Below are positions 39,203 through 47,939 of a DNA stretch of 63,659 nucleotides, piece after piece (positions within the stretch are counted from its first letter, which is position 1; every line of letters starts with the position of its first letter). A model generated the notes under the pieces. The model made no database searches. It worked only from the letters and a program-made list of their open reading frames with translations, and had not been told where the DNA came from. The position numbers were made by a program, and so were the translations under genes. This DNA is from Acidobacteria bacterium Ga0077553 (GTDB lineage: Bacteria; Acidobacteriota; Terriglobia; Bryobacterales; Bryobacteraceae), in NCBI GenBank assembly GCA_001464575.1, contig LNFE01000184.1, positions 1 to 63,659 on the forward strand. Reading direction: 5' to 3'.

Positions 39203-39954
39203 CCCTCGACGTTGGCAATACCAACATCACCATTGGCGCCTTTCGCGGCGAAGTGCTCATCGGTCGTTGGCGGCTGCGCACCATCCGCGAACAGACGGCG
39301 GACGAATGGGGCATTCTGCTCCGCAACGTCTTCGCGCTTTCGAACCTGAGCCTGGCCGACGTAAGCGGCATCATCATCTCCTCGGTCGTACCCGTCATCA
39401 ACGGCACCCTGGCGGAAATGGTCGGCAAGTATTTTGACCGCCAGGCGGTTTTCGTCTCGATTGAGATGGATCTCGGCCTGGCCATCCGCTACGACAATCC
39501 GAAGGAAGTCGGCGCGGATCGCATCGTCAACGGGGTTGCGGCTTACTATCTCTACGGTGGCCCGGCCATCGTCATCGACCTGGGCACGGCCATTACGTTC
39601 GACGTGATCTCGGCTGAGGCGGAGTATCTGGGCGGCCTGATCTACCCGGGTATTGGCATCTCTCTCACCGGCCTGTTCGCCAAGACGGCCCTGCTGCCCC
39701 AGGTTAACTTTGAACAGCCTTCCAAGCTGATTGGCACGAACACGGTGGGCTCCATTCAAAGCGGGCTCTACTACGGCACGATGGGCATGGTGGACGGCCT
39801 CATCACGCGCCTGTCGACGGAGCTGGGTGCGACGCCGCAAGTGATCGCCACCGGCGGACAGGCCCCGTTGATCCGCGCCGGATCGCGGATGGTGCAGCAC
39901 CTCGATGAGGACCTGACACTAAAGGGGTTGCGCCTGCTATGGGAGAGGAACTGA
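39193..39954 (+). CDS. coaX: type III pantothenate kinase
   Basis: CoaX phosphorylates pantothenate, the first step of CoA synthesis. The 253-residue protein opens with LALDVGNTNITIGAF, the phosphate-1 loop with the catalytic Asp. VGADRIVNGVAAYYLYGGPAIVIDLGTAITFD is the type III signature, and GGLIYPGI and VIATGGQAPLI follow. It overlaps birA and the next gene, so translation is probably coupled. Confidence 0.96.
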   Translation: MLLALDVGNTNITIGAFRGEVLIGRWRLRTIREQTADEWGILLRNVFALSNLSLADVSGIIISSVVPVINGTLAEMVGKYFDRQAVFVSIEMDLGLAIRYDNPKEVGADRIVNGVAAYYLYGGPAIVIDLGTAITFDVISAEAEYLGGLIYPGIGISLTGLFAKTALLPQVNFEQPSKLIGTNTVGSIQSGLYYGTMGMVDGLITRLSTELGATPQVIATGGQAPLIRAGSRMVQHLDEDLTLKGLRLLWERN

Positions 39955-40601
39955 ACTACTTCAACTACTTCACGGAAGTAGAGGACCACTTCCAAAAAGC
40001 GCGGGGGACGAGTCTGTTCCTCATGTCGCCGATCGATTGGGCGCTGGTAGAAACCTGGAAGTCCGCGGGCGTGCCGCTCGAAGCGGTGCTGCGCGGCATC
40101 GACGACGCCTTTTCCCGCAAGCGGCCGAAGTTCCAGCAGGTGAATTCGCTCAGTTACTGCAGCCAGGCGATCAAAAAAGCGGCGGAAGATATGGCGCGCA
40201 ACCGGCCCGCCAAGGTGGCGCCGACTAACGAGGATTCCCTGCCCCAGGATCGTCTGCATGCGTTTCTAACCGCCAATACCGAGGCGTTGCGGAGCAGAGG
40301 ATTCGTCGAAGAGGCCGACTCGCTGGCCGGCCTGGCGGCCGAGTTGGATAGCGCCCACGCCGACCTCGAAGCCCTGGAACAGCGGTTGACTGCACTCGAG
40401 GAACGGGTGCTCGCGCGGGCGCGGCTGCAGATGAAGGAGGCCGACTTAGTCTCCCTGCGCCGGGACCTCGAAACCCAACTGAAGCCCCATCGCAGCCGCA
40501 TGGGCGCCGCCGAACTCGCCCTGCTCGAAAAAAGTTTCCTCGATCGCCAACTATTCGAGAAACTCGGAATCCCCAGACTGAGTCTATTCTTCTTATACTA
40601 G
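39939..40601 (+). CDS. conserved hypothetical protein, probably coupled to coaX
   Basis: The 220-residue protein has no signal or membrane segment. NYFNYFTEVEDHFQKARGTSLFLMSPIDWALVE at the N-terminus is well conserved in character and resembles a DnaD-like helical region. The C-terminal half is coiled-coil rich (DLEALEQRLTALEERVLARARLQMKEADLVSLRRDLE-type heptads). It overlaps coaX by 16 bases. No function can be given. Confidence 0.8.
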   Translation: MGEELNYFNYFTEVEDHFQKARGTSLFLMSPIDWALVETWKSAGVPLEAVLRGIDDAFSRKRPKFQQVNSLSYCSQAIKKAAEDMARNRPAKVAPTNEDSLPQDRLHAFLTANTEALRSRGFVEEADSLAGLAAELDSAHADLEALEQRLTALEERVLARARLQMKEADLVSLRRDLETQLKPHRSRMGAAELALLEKSFLDRQLFEKLGIPRLSLFFLY

Positions 40602-40616
40602 TGAGTCAGGTCATTC

Positions 40617-41159
40617 ATGTCTAAACCGGGACCCAGCAAGAACGCGCCCGCAAAGGCGCCAGCCAAAGTGGTGGAGCCACAGTTGGCGGCCTTTGAAGAG
40701 GCTATGCAGCTATTTCATCGCCGGGAGTTTGCCGCGGCGATGCCTTTGTTCGCGCAAGCCGGTCAAGGGCCGAACCTGGACATCGGGCAAACCGCCCAGA
40801 TGCACACCCGGATGTGTCAGCAACGCCTGGGCGCTTCGCAGCAGCCGACGCTCGTGACTGCCGAGGACCACTACACCTATGGCCTCGCGCTGACCAACCA
40901 GCGGAAGTTGCCGGAAGCGGAAAAGACACTCGCCAAAGCGGCAGCTCTGGCCCCGCGCGCCGACCACATCCACTACGCCCTCGCGCTCGCCCGTGGCCTG
41001 CAGGGGAACTACCCCGGCGCCGCGGAGAGCCTGTCGCGCGCCATCGAGATCCAGCCTGGCAACCGTGCCGCCGCGCGCGCCGATGCGGACTTCCACGAAG
41101 TGCTCCAGCACTCCCCGGTCAGGGAACTTGTCTACAGCGAAAAAATCGCCGGACACTAA
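40617..41159 (+). CDS. TPR-repeat protein
   Basis: The 180-residue cytoplasmic protein has a Lys/Pro/Ala-rich N-terminal tail (about 25 residues) followed by helical repeats. AFEEAMQLFHRREFAAAMPLFAQAG, HYTYGLALTNQRKLPEAEKTLAKAA and HYALALARGLQGNYPGAAESLSRAI are TPR-like. It follows the hypothetical gene by 15 bases and overlaps yvcK, whose likely TTG start is at 41128. A scaffold role is presumed. Confidence 0.8.
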   Translation: MSKPGPSKNAPAKAPAKVVEPQLAAFEEAMQLFHRREFAAAMPLFAQAGQGPNLDIGQTAQMHTRMCQQRLGASQQPTLVTAEDHYTYGLALTNQRKLPEAEKTLAKAAALAPRADHIHYALALARGLQGNYPGAAESLSRAIEIQPGNRAAARADADFHEVLQHSPVRELVYSEKIAGH

Positions 41160-42152
41160 GGCCGCTCTGCGTGGCCCGTTACGCATTGTTACCATTGGCG
41201 GCGGTACCGGTCTCTCTTCCCTGCTGAAGGGCCTGAAGCAGCACGCTTCGGCCGAGGAGCCGGTGATCGCGCTGTCCGCCATCGTCACCGTGACCGACGA
41301 CGGCGGCAGCTCCGGACGGCTCCGGCGCGACTTTGCGGTTCTGCCGCCCGGCGACGTGCGGAACTGCCTCGTCGCGCTCGCGGAAGAAGAGGCTCTGCTG
41401 AGCCAACTGTTTCAGTACCGCTTTTCGAGCGGCCGCGGACTGAAGGGCCACAGTTTTGGCAACCTGTTTCTGACGGCGCTGACGCACTTGACGGGCGACT
41501 TCGCCAGCGCCGTGCGCTTTGCCAGCGGCGTGCTGGCCTCGTGCGGCGAGATCATCCCCTCCACCGCCGAGAACGTGGTGATCACGGCTAAGCTGCAGGA
41601 CGGTACGCTGGTCACCGGCGAGAGCAATATCTCGAAAACCCGATCTCCCATTCGCGATGTCCGCATTGTTCCCAAACGCCCCAAGCCCTTACCCGAGGCG
41701 CTCGCCGCCATTGCGGATGCCGATCTGATCACCCTCGGCCCCGGTTCGCTGTTTACGAGCATCATCCCCAACCTGCTCGTCGCCGGCTCGGCAATCTGAT
41801 GTGGCAGCCAGGGGAGACCGTTAGCTTCACCGCCTCGGACCATATTCGCGCCATCCTCCGCCATACCGGACTCACCGGCGAAGACCGGTCCCGTTTTCTC
41901 GATTACGTCATCCTGAACTCGCAAGGGATTCATCCCCGCCAACTCGGCCGCTACGCCGCCAAACAGGCGCTGCCGGTCGAAAATGACATGGTAGCCTTGC
42001 GGGAGATGGGCCTGCAGATTCTGAAGGCCGAACTCCTCAGCGAAGGCGAAAAGATCCGTCATAATCCGGCCGCCACGGCTGATGTCGTTCTCAAACTGGC
42101 CCGGCTTGGCCGCCGCCGCCGCCAAATTCAAGGAGCCCCTTTCTCCCCATGA
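41128..42152 (+). pseudogene. yvcK: YvcK/CofD-family protein (gluconeogenesis factor), frame broken near 41790
   Basis: YvcK-like proteins bind UDP-sugars and affect cell-wall and carbon metabolism. The first part reads RIVTIGGGTGLSSLLKGLK, VTVTDDGGSSGRLRRDF, PPGDVRNCLVALAE, FSSGRGLKGHSFGNLF and ITLGPGSLFTSIIPNLLVAG, then stops at 41799. The rest follows in another frame: NLMWQPGETVSFTASDHIRAI, FLDYVILNSQ, LPVENDMVAL, KIRHNPAATADVVLKLARL. Homologues have about 16 residues between LLV-G and CNLMWQPGE; here about five bases remain. The start is uncertain; TTG 41128 follows AGGGA at a short spacing. It overlaps glmU by 4 bases. Confidence 0.85.
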
Positions 42153-43516
42153 CCACCCCTGTTTCCGTCGTCATCCTCGCTGCCGGCATGGGCACTCGCA
42201 TGCGGTCGAAGACGCCCAAAGTACTTCACCGCGCCGGCGGCCTCACGCTGGTTGAACATGTCGTGCGCCTGGCCCGCACCGTGGCCGAACCGGAGAACAT
42301 CGTCGTCGTCGTCGGGCACGGAGCCGATGACGTCCGTGCCGTGCTGGCACCGTACGGCGTACGCACCGCCGAGCAGACGGAGCAACTCGGCACCGGTCAC
42401 GCGGTCCGCTGCGCCCGTTCGGCCGCCCCGGCCACCGGCCATCTGGCCATCCTCTATGGCGATGCCCCGCTGCTGACGGCGGCTACCCTCGCCGCCCTCG
42501 TGGGCGACCGGCCGGAGACCGCTACCGTCCTCACCGCGATTCTGGATGACCCGACCGGCTATGGCCGCATCCTTCGCGACCCCGAAGGCCACGTCGCGGG
42601 CATCGTTGAACACAAAGCCGCCACCAACGCACAACGCGAGATCCGCGAAATCAACTCCGGCATCTACTGCTTCCGCGCCGAAAAGCTGTGGGCGCATATC
42701 GATGACATCGGCACGAATAATCCCGCCGGGGAGTTCTACCTGACGGACATTGTCGAACTGCTCCGCGCCGCCGGCCACCTGACCCAGGCCCGCATCCTCG
42801 CCGATCCGGACGAGTTGCTCGGCATCAACACCCGCGTCGAACTGGCCAAGGTGGACGCGATTTTCCGCGCCCGCAAAGTGACCGAACTCATGCTCAGCGG
42901 CGTGACGATGGAAAAGCCGGAGACGATTACGGTCGATGTCGACGTGACCGTCGAGGCCGATACGATTCTCGAATCCGGCGTCCGTCTGCTCGGCCAGACC
43001 CAGATCGGCGGGGACTGCCGGATCGGAGCGGGCTCTATCCTCGCGAACGCGACCGTCGCCAGTAACGTGCTCGTCCATCCGTACTCCGTGATCGAAGACT
43101 CCCAGATCGGCGCGGGATCCCGCGTTGGACCGTTTGCCCGGTTGAGGATGCACAACGTGGTCGGCGAGAACGCGCACATCGGCAATTTCGTTGAGCTCAA
43201 GAAGACGCATCTGGGCAATGGCGCCAAAGCCAATCATCTTGCCTACCTCGGCGACGCGGTGATTGGCGATCGCACCAATGTCGGCGCGGGCACGATCACG
43301 TGCAACTACGACGGGGTGCACAAACACCAGACCACGATCGGCGAAGGCGTTTTCGTCGGCAGCAATTCCACGCTCGTGGCGCCGGTGACCCTCGAAGCCA
43401 GCAGCTATATCGCCGCGGGCAGCGTGATCACCGAGCAGGTTCCGGGCGGGGCGCTTGGCATCGGCCGGGGCCGGCAAATCAACAAACCGGGCTGGGTGGC
43501 GAAAAAGAAGGGCTAG
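42149..43516 (+). CDS. glmU: bifunctional GlmU (GlcN-1-P acetyltransferase / GlcNAc-1-P uridyltransferase)
   Basis: GlmU makes UDP-GlcNAc for peptidoglycan and lipopolysaccharide. The 455-residue protein has a uridyltransferase domain (ILAAGMGTRMRSKTPKVLH, TEQLGTGHAV, YGDAPLL, EINSGIYCF, TNNPAGEFYLTD) and a left-handed beta-helix acetyltransferase domain with many hexapeptides (VGPFARLR, NFVELKKT, AYLGDAVIG, VGAGTITCNYDG). Length and motifs are complete. The ATG overlaps the yvcK stop (ATGA). Pairing with yvcK fits the reported link between YvcK and UDP-GlcNAc. Confidence 0.97.
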   Translation: MTTPVSVVILAAGMGTRMRSKTPKVLHRAGGLTLVEHVVRLARTVAEPENIVVVVGHGADDVRAVLAPYGVRTAEQTEQLGTGHAVRCARSAAPATGHLAILYGDAPLLTAATLAALVGDRPETATVLTAILDDPTGYGRILRDPEGHVAGIVEHKAATNAQREIREINSGIYCFRAEKLWAHIDDIGTNNPAGEFYLTDIVELLRAAGHLTQARILADPDELLGINTRVELAKVDAIFRARKVTELMLSGVTMEKPETITVDVDVTVEADTILESGVRLLGQTQIGGDCRIGAGSILANATVASNVLVHPYSVIEDSQIGAGSRVGPFARLRMHNVVGENAHIGNFVELKKTHLGNGAKANHLAYLGDAVIGDRTNVGAGTITCNYDGVHKHQTTIGEGVFVGSNSTLVAPVTLEASSYIAAGSVITEQVPGGALGIGRGRQINKPGWVAKKKG

Positions 43517-43764
43517 TCCTTTACTTTTTCTTTGACTTTTTTCGCGGCCTTCTCCGTTGCCTCGGCGGCGATGCCCACGCCCTTCCGGGTCTTGTCCGCA
43601 ATCTCCTTGCCCACTTCCTTGGCGACATCACCCGTCTCTTTGGCGGCTTCCTTGATCGCTCGTCCCGCCTCACCGCTCTCGCGGCTCAGATCGGACTTCC
43701 TTTCCTCGGCGCATCCCGCCAGGATCAGCATGGCTACAGTGATGGGAATCAGCAGCGTCTTCAT
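43513..43764 (-). CDS. small amphipathic lipoprotein
   Basis: The 83-residue protein starts with a lipoprotein signal, MLILAGC, with lipidated Cys18. The rest is Lys/Glu/Ala-rich with eleven-residue-like repeats (AAKETGDVAKEVGKEIADKTRKG), resembling small YtxH-like stress proteins. It overlaps the glmU stop by 4 bases and is convergent with it. Confidence 0.75.
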   Translation of the reverse strand: MKTLLIPITVAMLILAGCAEERKSDLSRESGEAGRAIKEAAKETGDVAKEVGKEIADKTRKGVGIAAEATEKAAKKVKEKVKD

Positions 43765-43794
43765 GCCCTGAAGATACCACCCGCGCCCGGGGAG

Positions 43795-44667
43795 TTACAG
43801 CACCAGAAACGGGTGGTAGAGATTGGGCAGCTTGATCTCGCCAATGGCGACGAGGGCCCCGGCGTCATCCACGGCCCTGACGTACGGCGCACCCTGCTGC
43901 ACGCGGAAAGGGTTGACGCGAAAATCGCGGCCCTGCCGGATGAAGCCGGCCGTCACGGCGTCCACCCGCTCGGCGGGGAACTCCGGTAACAGCGAATTCG
44001 CGGGAACCAGCGCGGCCGCTAGCACGGCCGGGTCGGCCAACTGCTCCAGGGTCCGTGCGTCGGCCAGTGTGAACATGCCGGCTCTCGTCCGCCGCAACGC
44101 GGACAGGTGCGCCCCGCAGCCCAACGCCACTCCCAGATCATGCGCGAGACTCCGGATGTACGTCCCCGTCGAACAATGGACCCGGACCTTGGCGGAATCG
44201 CCCGCGCACTCCAACAGTTGGAGCTCATGAATTGTCACCGGCACCGCTTTCAGTTCGACCGGCTTATTCTGGCGCGCCAGTTTATAGGCCGGCACCCCGT
44301 TGATCTTCTTGGCCGAAACCGCCGGCGGCATCTGGATGATATCGCCGCGGAAGGGGTCGAGCGCCCGCTCGAGTGCCGCCGCATCCAGGCTCACCGCCAC
44401 GGCCTCCGTCGTCGCCTCGCCGTCTGCGTCGTAGGAGTTGGTCGCAAAGCCGAAGCGAATCGTGGCCTCGTAGACCTTGTCCGCCTTCGTGAAGAACTGC
44501 GCCAGGCGCGTTGCCCGATTCAGGACAAGCGGCAGTACGCCGGTCGCCATCGGGTCCAAGGTTCCCAGGTGCCCCACGCGTTTGGTCTGCGCCAGCCGCC
44601 GCATCTTGCCTACCACGTCGTGCGACGTCCATTCGGTGGGCTTATCCACCACGATCACTCCGTCCAT
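43795..44667 (-). CDS. truB: tRNA pseudouridine-55 synthase
   Basis: TruB makes pseudouridine 55 in the T-loop of tRNAs. From ATG 44667 the product has 290 residues; a GTG at 44685 would add six. VIVVDKPTEWTSHDVV, KRVGHLGTLDPMATGVL with the catalytic Asp, VYEATIRFGFATNSYDADGE and GTYIRSLAHDLG are the family motifs. A C-terminal PUA-like segment (ASLLPEFPAERV-type, then YVRAVDDAGALVAIG) follows. It is divergent from the ABC exporter gene with 34 bases between starts. Confidence 0.95.
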   Translation of the reverse strand: MDGVIVVDKPTEWTSHDVVGKMRRLAQTKRVGHLGTLDPMATGVLPLVLNRATRLAQFFTKADKVYEATIRFGFATNSYDADGEATTEAVAVSLDAAALERALDPFRGDIIQMPPAVSAKKINGVPAYKLARQNKPVELKAVPVTIHELQLLECAGDSAKVRVHCSTGTYIRSLAHDLGVALGCGAHLSALRRTRAGMFTLADARTLEQLADPAVLAAALVPANSLLPEFPAERVDAVTAGFIRQGRDFRVNPFRVQQGAPYVRAVDDAGALVAIGEIKLPNLYHPFLVL

Positions 44668-44701
44668 CAACTTCCAGGTTGGCACAAGTAGACTGGTAAG
44701 G

Positions 44702-46468
44702 GTGGAACAAGAGCAGGTTCAGGGCAAGCTTTATGACGGTCAGTTGCTGCGCCGGCTCGCGGTTTATTTGAAACCGTACCGGAAACAGGTGGCCGCCACG
44801 GTGGTGTTGCTCACGGTGCATTCCCTGCTTGAATCCGTCGGCCCCATCTTGACGAGCATTGCCGTGGATCGATATCTGGTCCAGCGGGCGCCGGGCGCGT
44901 GGGACGGGATCGCGCAACTTTCCCTGATCATGCTTGGCGTCGCCGTCCTCATGCTCCTGGCCGAGTTCGGCCAGGCCCTGTTGATGCAGTGGACGGGCCA
45001 GCAGGCGATGTTCGCTCTCCGCCGCGACCTGATGGCCAAACTCCATCAGCTCGACATCGCCTACTTCGACAAGCACCCCGTCGGCCGGCTGGTCACCCGC
45101 GTCACCGGCGATGTGGATACGCTCAACGAGCTATTCAGCTCCGGCCTCGTCGCTATACTTGGCGACGCCATCATGCTCACGTGGCTGCTCGGCGTCCTGC
45201 TCTGGATGAGCCCCGGCCTGACGGCATTGATCCTGATCGTCACCCCGGCCATCTACTGGGCCACCATGCTCTTCCGGTCCCAGGTTTCGGCCAGCTATCG
45301 CCGCATCCGCCTGGCCGTGGCCCGGATCAACGCCTTCCTCAATGAACACATCAATGGCATCTCCGTGCTGCAGGCCTTCAACCGCGAACAAGCCGCGCGG
45401 GACGAGTTCGCCGAAATCAACCGCGAACACATGCTTGCCTTCAAGCAAAGCGTCTTCGCCTACGGGTGGTTCTATCCGGTCGTCGAATTCCTCAGCATGT
45501 TGGCCTTCGCCGGAATTCTGGTTTACGGCGGCTGGCAGGTACCGGGCGGCGGGCTTTCGCTGGGCGTCCTGATCGCCTTCTTCCAATTTGCTCTCCGCTT
45601 CTTCCGTCCGATCCAGGACCTCAGCGAAAAGTACAACATCCTGCAGTCCGCCACGGCGGCCAGCGAACGGATCTTCCAGCTCCTCGATACCCCCATCGCC
45701 ATCACCGCTCCCGCCGCGCCGAAACCCGTCCCCGAAGACCTCACCATCACCTTTGAGAACGTCTGGTTCGCCTACGTGGGCGAAGACTGGGTGCTCCGCG
45801 ATGTTAGCTTCTCCATCGCGCCCGGCGAAGCCATCGCCATCGTCGGCCATACCGGCGCCGGGAAGACCACGGTTACCAATCTGCTTCTCCGCTTCTACGA
45901 CGTGCAGCGCGGCGCCATCAAGATCGGCGGCATCGACATCCGCGAGTTCGACCCCCTCGAACTTCGCCGCCGATTCGCCATTGTGCTCCAAGACCCGTAT
46001 CTCTTCACCGGCACTGTGGGCTCCAACATCAGCCTCGGGGGCGCCGGCATCGACGAAGCCCGGATCACCGCCGCAGCGGCCGAAGTGAATCTCCTCGATT
46101 TTATTGAACGGCTGCCGGGACGCTTTGCCGAACCCATCCTCGAACGGGGCGGCAATCTCTCCACCGGCCAGAAGCAACTCGTCAGCTTCGCGCGGGCTCT
46201 GGTCCACGAACCCAAAATTCTTATCCTCGATGAGGCCACTTCGAGCGTCGAGACTGATACGGAGTTGCGCATCCGCGACGCCCAGAAAAAACTGCTCACC
46301 GGTAGGACCTCCATCTCCATCGCCCATCGTCTATCGACCATCCAGAACGCCGACCGGATCTTCGCCTTCCACAAAGGGCAACTGCGTGAGGCCGGCACGC
46401 ACGCCGAACTGCTTCAGCAGCGCGGCCTGTACTGGAAGCTCTATCAATTGCAGTATCAAGAAGCCTAA
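44702..46468 (+). CDS. ABC exporter (fused membrane and ATPase domains)
   Basis: From the GTG at 44702 the product has 588 residues. The six-helix exporter domain (first segment YRKQVAATVVLLTVHSLL) is followed by an ATPase with Walker A GHTGAGKTT, Q-loop VLQDPYLFTG, signature NLSTGQKQL, Walker B ILILDEATS and H-loop SIAHRLST. The second membrane loop has YFDKHPVGRLVTRVTGDVDTLNELFSSG, as in MdlB/MsbA-type proteins. The signature is NLSTGQ rather than LSGGQ, a variant seen in MdlB-like transporters. Substrate unknown. Confidence 0.93.
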   Translation: MEQEQVQGKLYDGQLLRRLAVYLKPYRKQVAATVVLLTVHSLLESVGPILTSIAVDRYLVQRAPGAWDGIAQLSLIMLGVAVLMLLAEFGQALLMQWTGQQAMFALRRDLMAKLHQLDIAYFDKHPVGRLVTRVTGDVDTLNELFSSGLVAILGDAIMLTWLLGVLLWMSPGLTALILIVTPAIYWATMLFRSQVSASYRRIRLAVARINAFLNEHINGISVLQAFNREQAARDEFAEINREHMLAFKQSVFAYGWFYPVVEFLSMLAFAGILVYGGWQVPGGGLSLGVLIAFFQFALRFFRPIQDLSEKYNILQSATAASERIFQLLDTPIAITAPAAPKPVPEDLTITFENVWFAYVGEDWVLRDVSFSIAPGEAIAIVGHTGAGKTTVTNLLLRFYDVQRGAIKIGGIDIREFDPLELRRRFAIVLQDPYLFTGTVGSNISLGGAGIDEARITAAAAEVNLLDFIERLPGRFAEPILERGGNLSTGQKQLVSFARALVHEPKILILDEATSSVETDTELRIRDAQKKLLTGRTSISIAHRLSTIQNADRIFAFHKGQLREAGTHAELLQQRGLYWKLYQLQYQEA

Positions 46469-47649
46469 TGCGCCTTTTCTGTTCTCTCTTCTTTCCCCTG
46501 GCCCTACTGGCGGTTGACATCCCGGAGCTGGCCACGCAAGTCGCTCCCGAGATCGGCGCCGATGCCTTGTTGCGCCTGATTGAGAAGGGTCGCGTGAAAG
46601 GCCTCGCTGAACAGAAGAAGACCATTCAGCGCGCGGCGGAACTCGCCCGGATCGCGAAGGAACCGGTTCTCCGCCGCCCCATCCCCGGCGTGAGTCAGCA
46701 GAAGGCGCCGGAGGTCGCCCTCGACCGGCTTTCGCTAGAAACCCGGGCCATCTTCGCGCTCACCCAACTCGACCCCGAAGAGGGCGCCAAGCTGTTCCGC
46801 TCCGTGCCCCGGCCTTCCCCCCGCCCCGTCACTTGCGCGGACGATTCCTACGACGACGTCACAGCCTATGCCGCGCTGCTTCGCGTTTTCGGTTCGACGG
46901 AAGACAAGCTTTCGTTCATTCAGGGTCTACGCAGCCATGCCGAACTCGCCCCCGCTGTCTGGCTCGCCGAGGAAGAGGTGACCAAAGGCGCCCTGAGCGG
47001 TGCGCTCGCGCGACTCACCGGCGAAGAACGGCTCTTTACGGGTCTGCTGCCGGACACCCTGGCAAAGTTTCGCGGTTTGCCCGTCGGCGACGCTCTTAAG
47101 GACTACGTCAAGCGGAACCTGGAAGCCGAGGCGTGCAAGGAGAGCGGCGCCGAGGGCTGGCAGCGCAACACCCGGACCGCCGCGGCCGCTGAGTTCAAGC
47201 TCGAAACGAAGCCACCGGCCATCGGCGCTGGCCTTGTAACGCGCAATTGGCTCGAGGACGATCGCGAAAGCCAGACCCTTTTCCATGAGCTGCTCTTCAC
47301 CCGGGAAAAAACCACTCCCCAGTGGCAGGACAAATTCGCGGCCTACCTGAAGCGCATTCGCGACGGCAAAGCGTCCTTCGATCGCCAGGCCGAAATGTTT
47401 GGTGCGGCCTACATTGCTTCTCCGCGGGGCCTGATCCGCGAAAGCGTCCTCGCTGAGTACGTCAACGTTCTCGCGCAAGCCAGCCTGCAGCGGGAGAGCC
47501 CGTCGGCTTGGTACAAGCAGGCCATCGCGCTACCGGCCTCGGTGGTCAGCCTGCCGGAGGCCGAGTACGACAGCGTGCTTCGCGCCTATGAACGCAGCGG
47601 CAATCCGGCCTTGATGCTCATCGCCATGCAGCAGCGGCTCGGGCTCTAG
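46468..47649 (+). CDS. exported hypothetical protein
   Basis: The 393-residue protein begins with a signal peptide (MRLFCSLFFPLALLA). The rest is helical with no recognised domain; LETRAIFALTQLDPEEGAKLFRSV and DDVTAYAALLRVFGS suggest helical repeats. It is coupled to the ABC exporter by a one-base overlap (TAATG), so it may be a periplasmic partner or cargo, which is inference. It overlaps the next convergent gene by 4 bases. Confidence 0.75.
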   Translation: MRLFCSLFFPLALLAVDIPELATQVAPEIGADALLRLIEKGRVKGLAEQKKTIQRAAELARIAKEPVLRRPIPGVSQQKAPEVALDRLSLETRAIFALTQLDPEEGAKLFRSVPRPSPRPVTCADDSYDDVTAYAALLRVFGSTEDKLSFIQGLRSHAELAPAVWLAEEEVTKGALSGALARLTGEERLFTGLLPDTLAKFRGLPVGDALKDYVKRNLEAEACKESGAEGWQRNTRTAAAAEFKLETKPPAIGAGLVTRNWLEDDRESQTLFHELLFTREKTTPQWQDKFAAYLKRIRDGKASFDRQAEMFGAAYIASPRGLIRESVLAEYVNVLAQASLQRESPSAWYKQAIALPASVVSLPEAEYDSVLRAYERSGNPALMLIAMQQRLGL

Positions 47650-47864
47650 TCAACGGGCGAACGCCGGCCTTTCAGACCCAGGCCGACCAGAACAATACCA
47701 GCCAGCAAGAAGAATGAGCCCGCGGAGAGTCCGTCCACGGCGTCGTGAAACGTTGTGAAAGAGTTTGTCGCCGCTGAGGCGCCATCCTGGTACAACCAGA
47801 TGGCGGCTAGGAGCGCAGCGCAAAACCGGAGCAGCCAAATACCTAAAGCCAGAGGATTACGCAT
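47646..47864 (-). CDS. small two-helix membrane protein
   Basis: The 72-residue protein has two hydrophobic segments, LGIWLLRFCAALLAAIWLY and AGSFFLLAGIVLVGLGL, separated by a short loop, and a basic C-terminus. No family is recognised. It lies between convergent and divergent neighbours and has no partner. Confidence 0.5.
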   Translation of the reverse strand: MRNPLALGIWLLRFCAALLAAIWLYQDGASAATNSFTTFHDAVDGLSAGSFFLLAGIVLVGLGLKGRRSPVD

Positions 47865-47939
47865 TTGTCAGTTCGCTTCAACATTGGGGATACCCTAGGG
47901 TATTTCCCGGATGCCCACCCACCTATGGAACCTGAGTAC

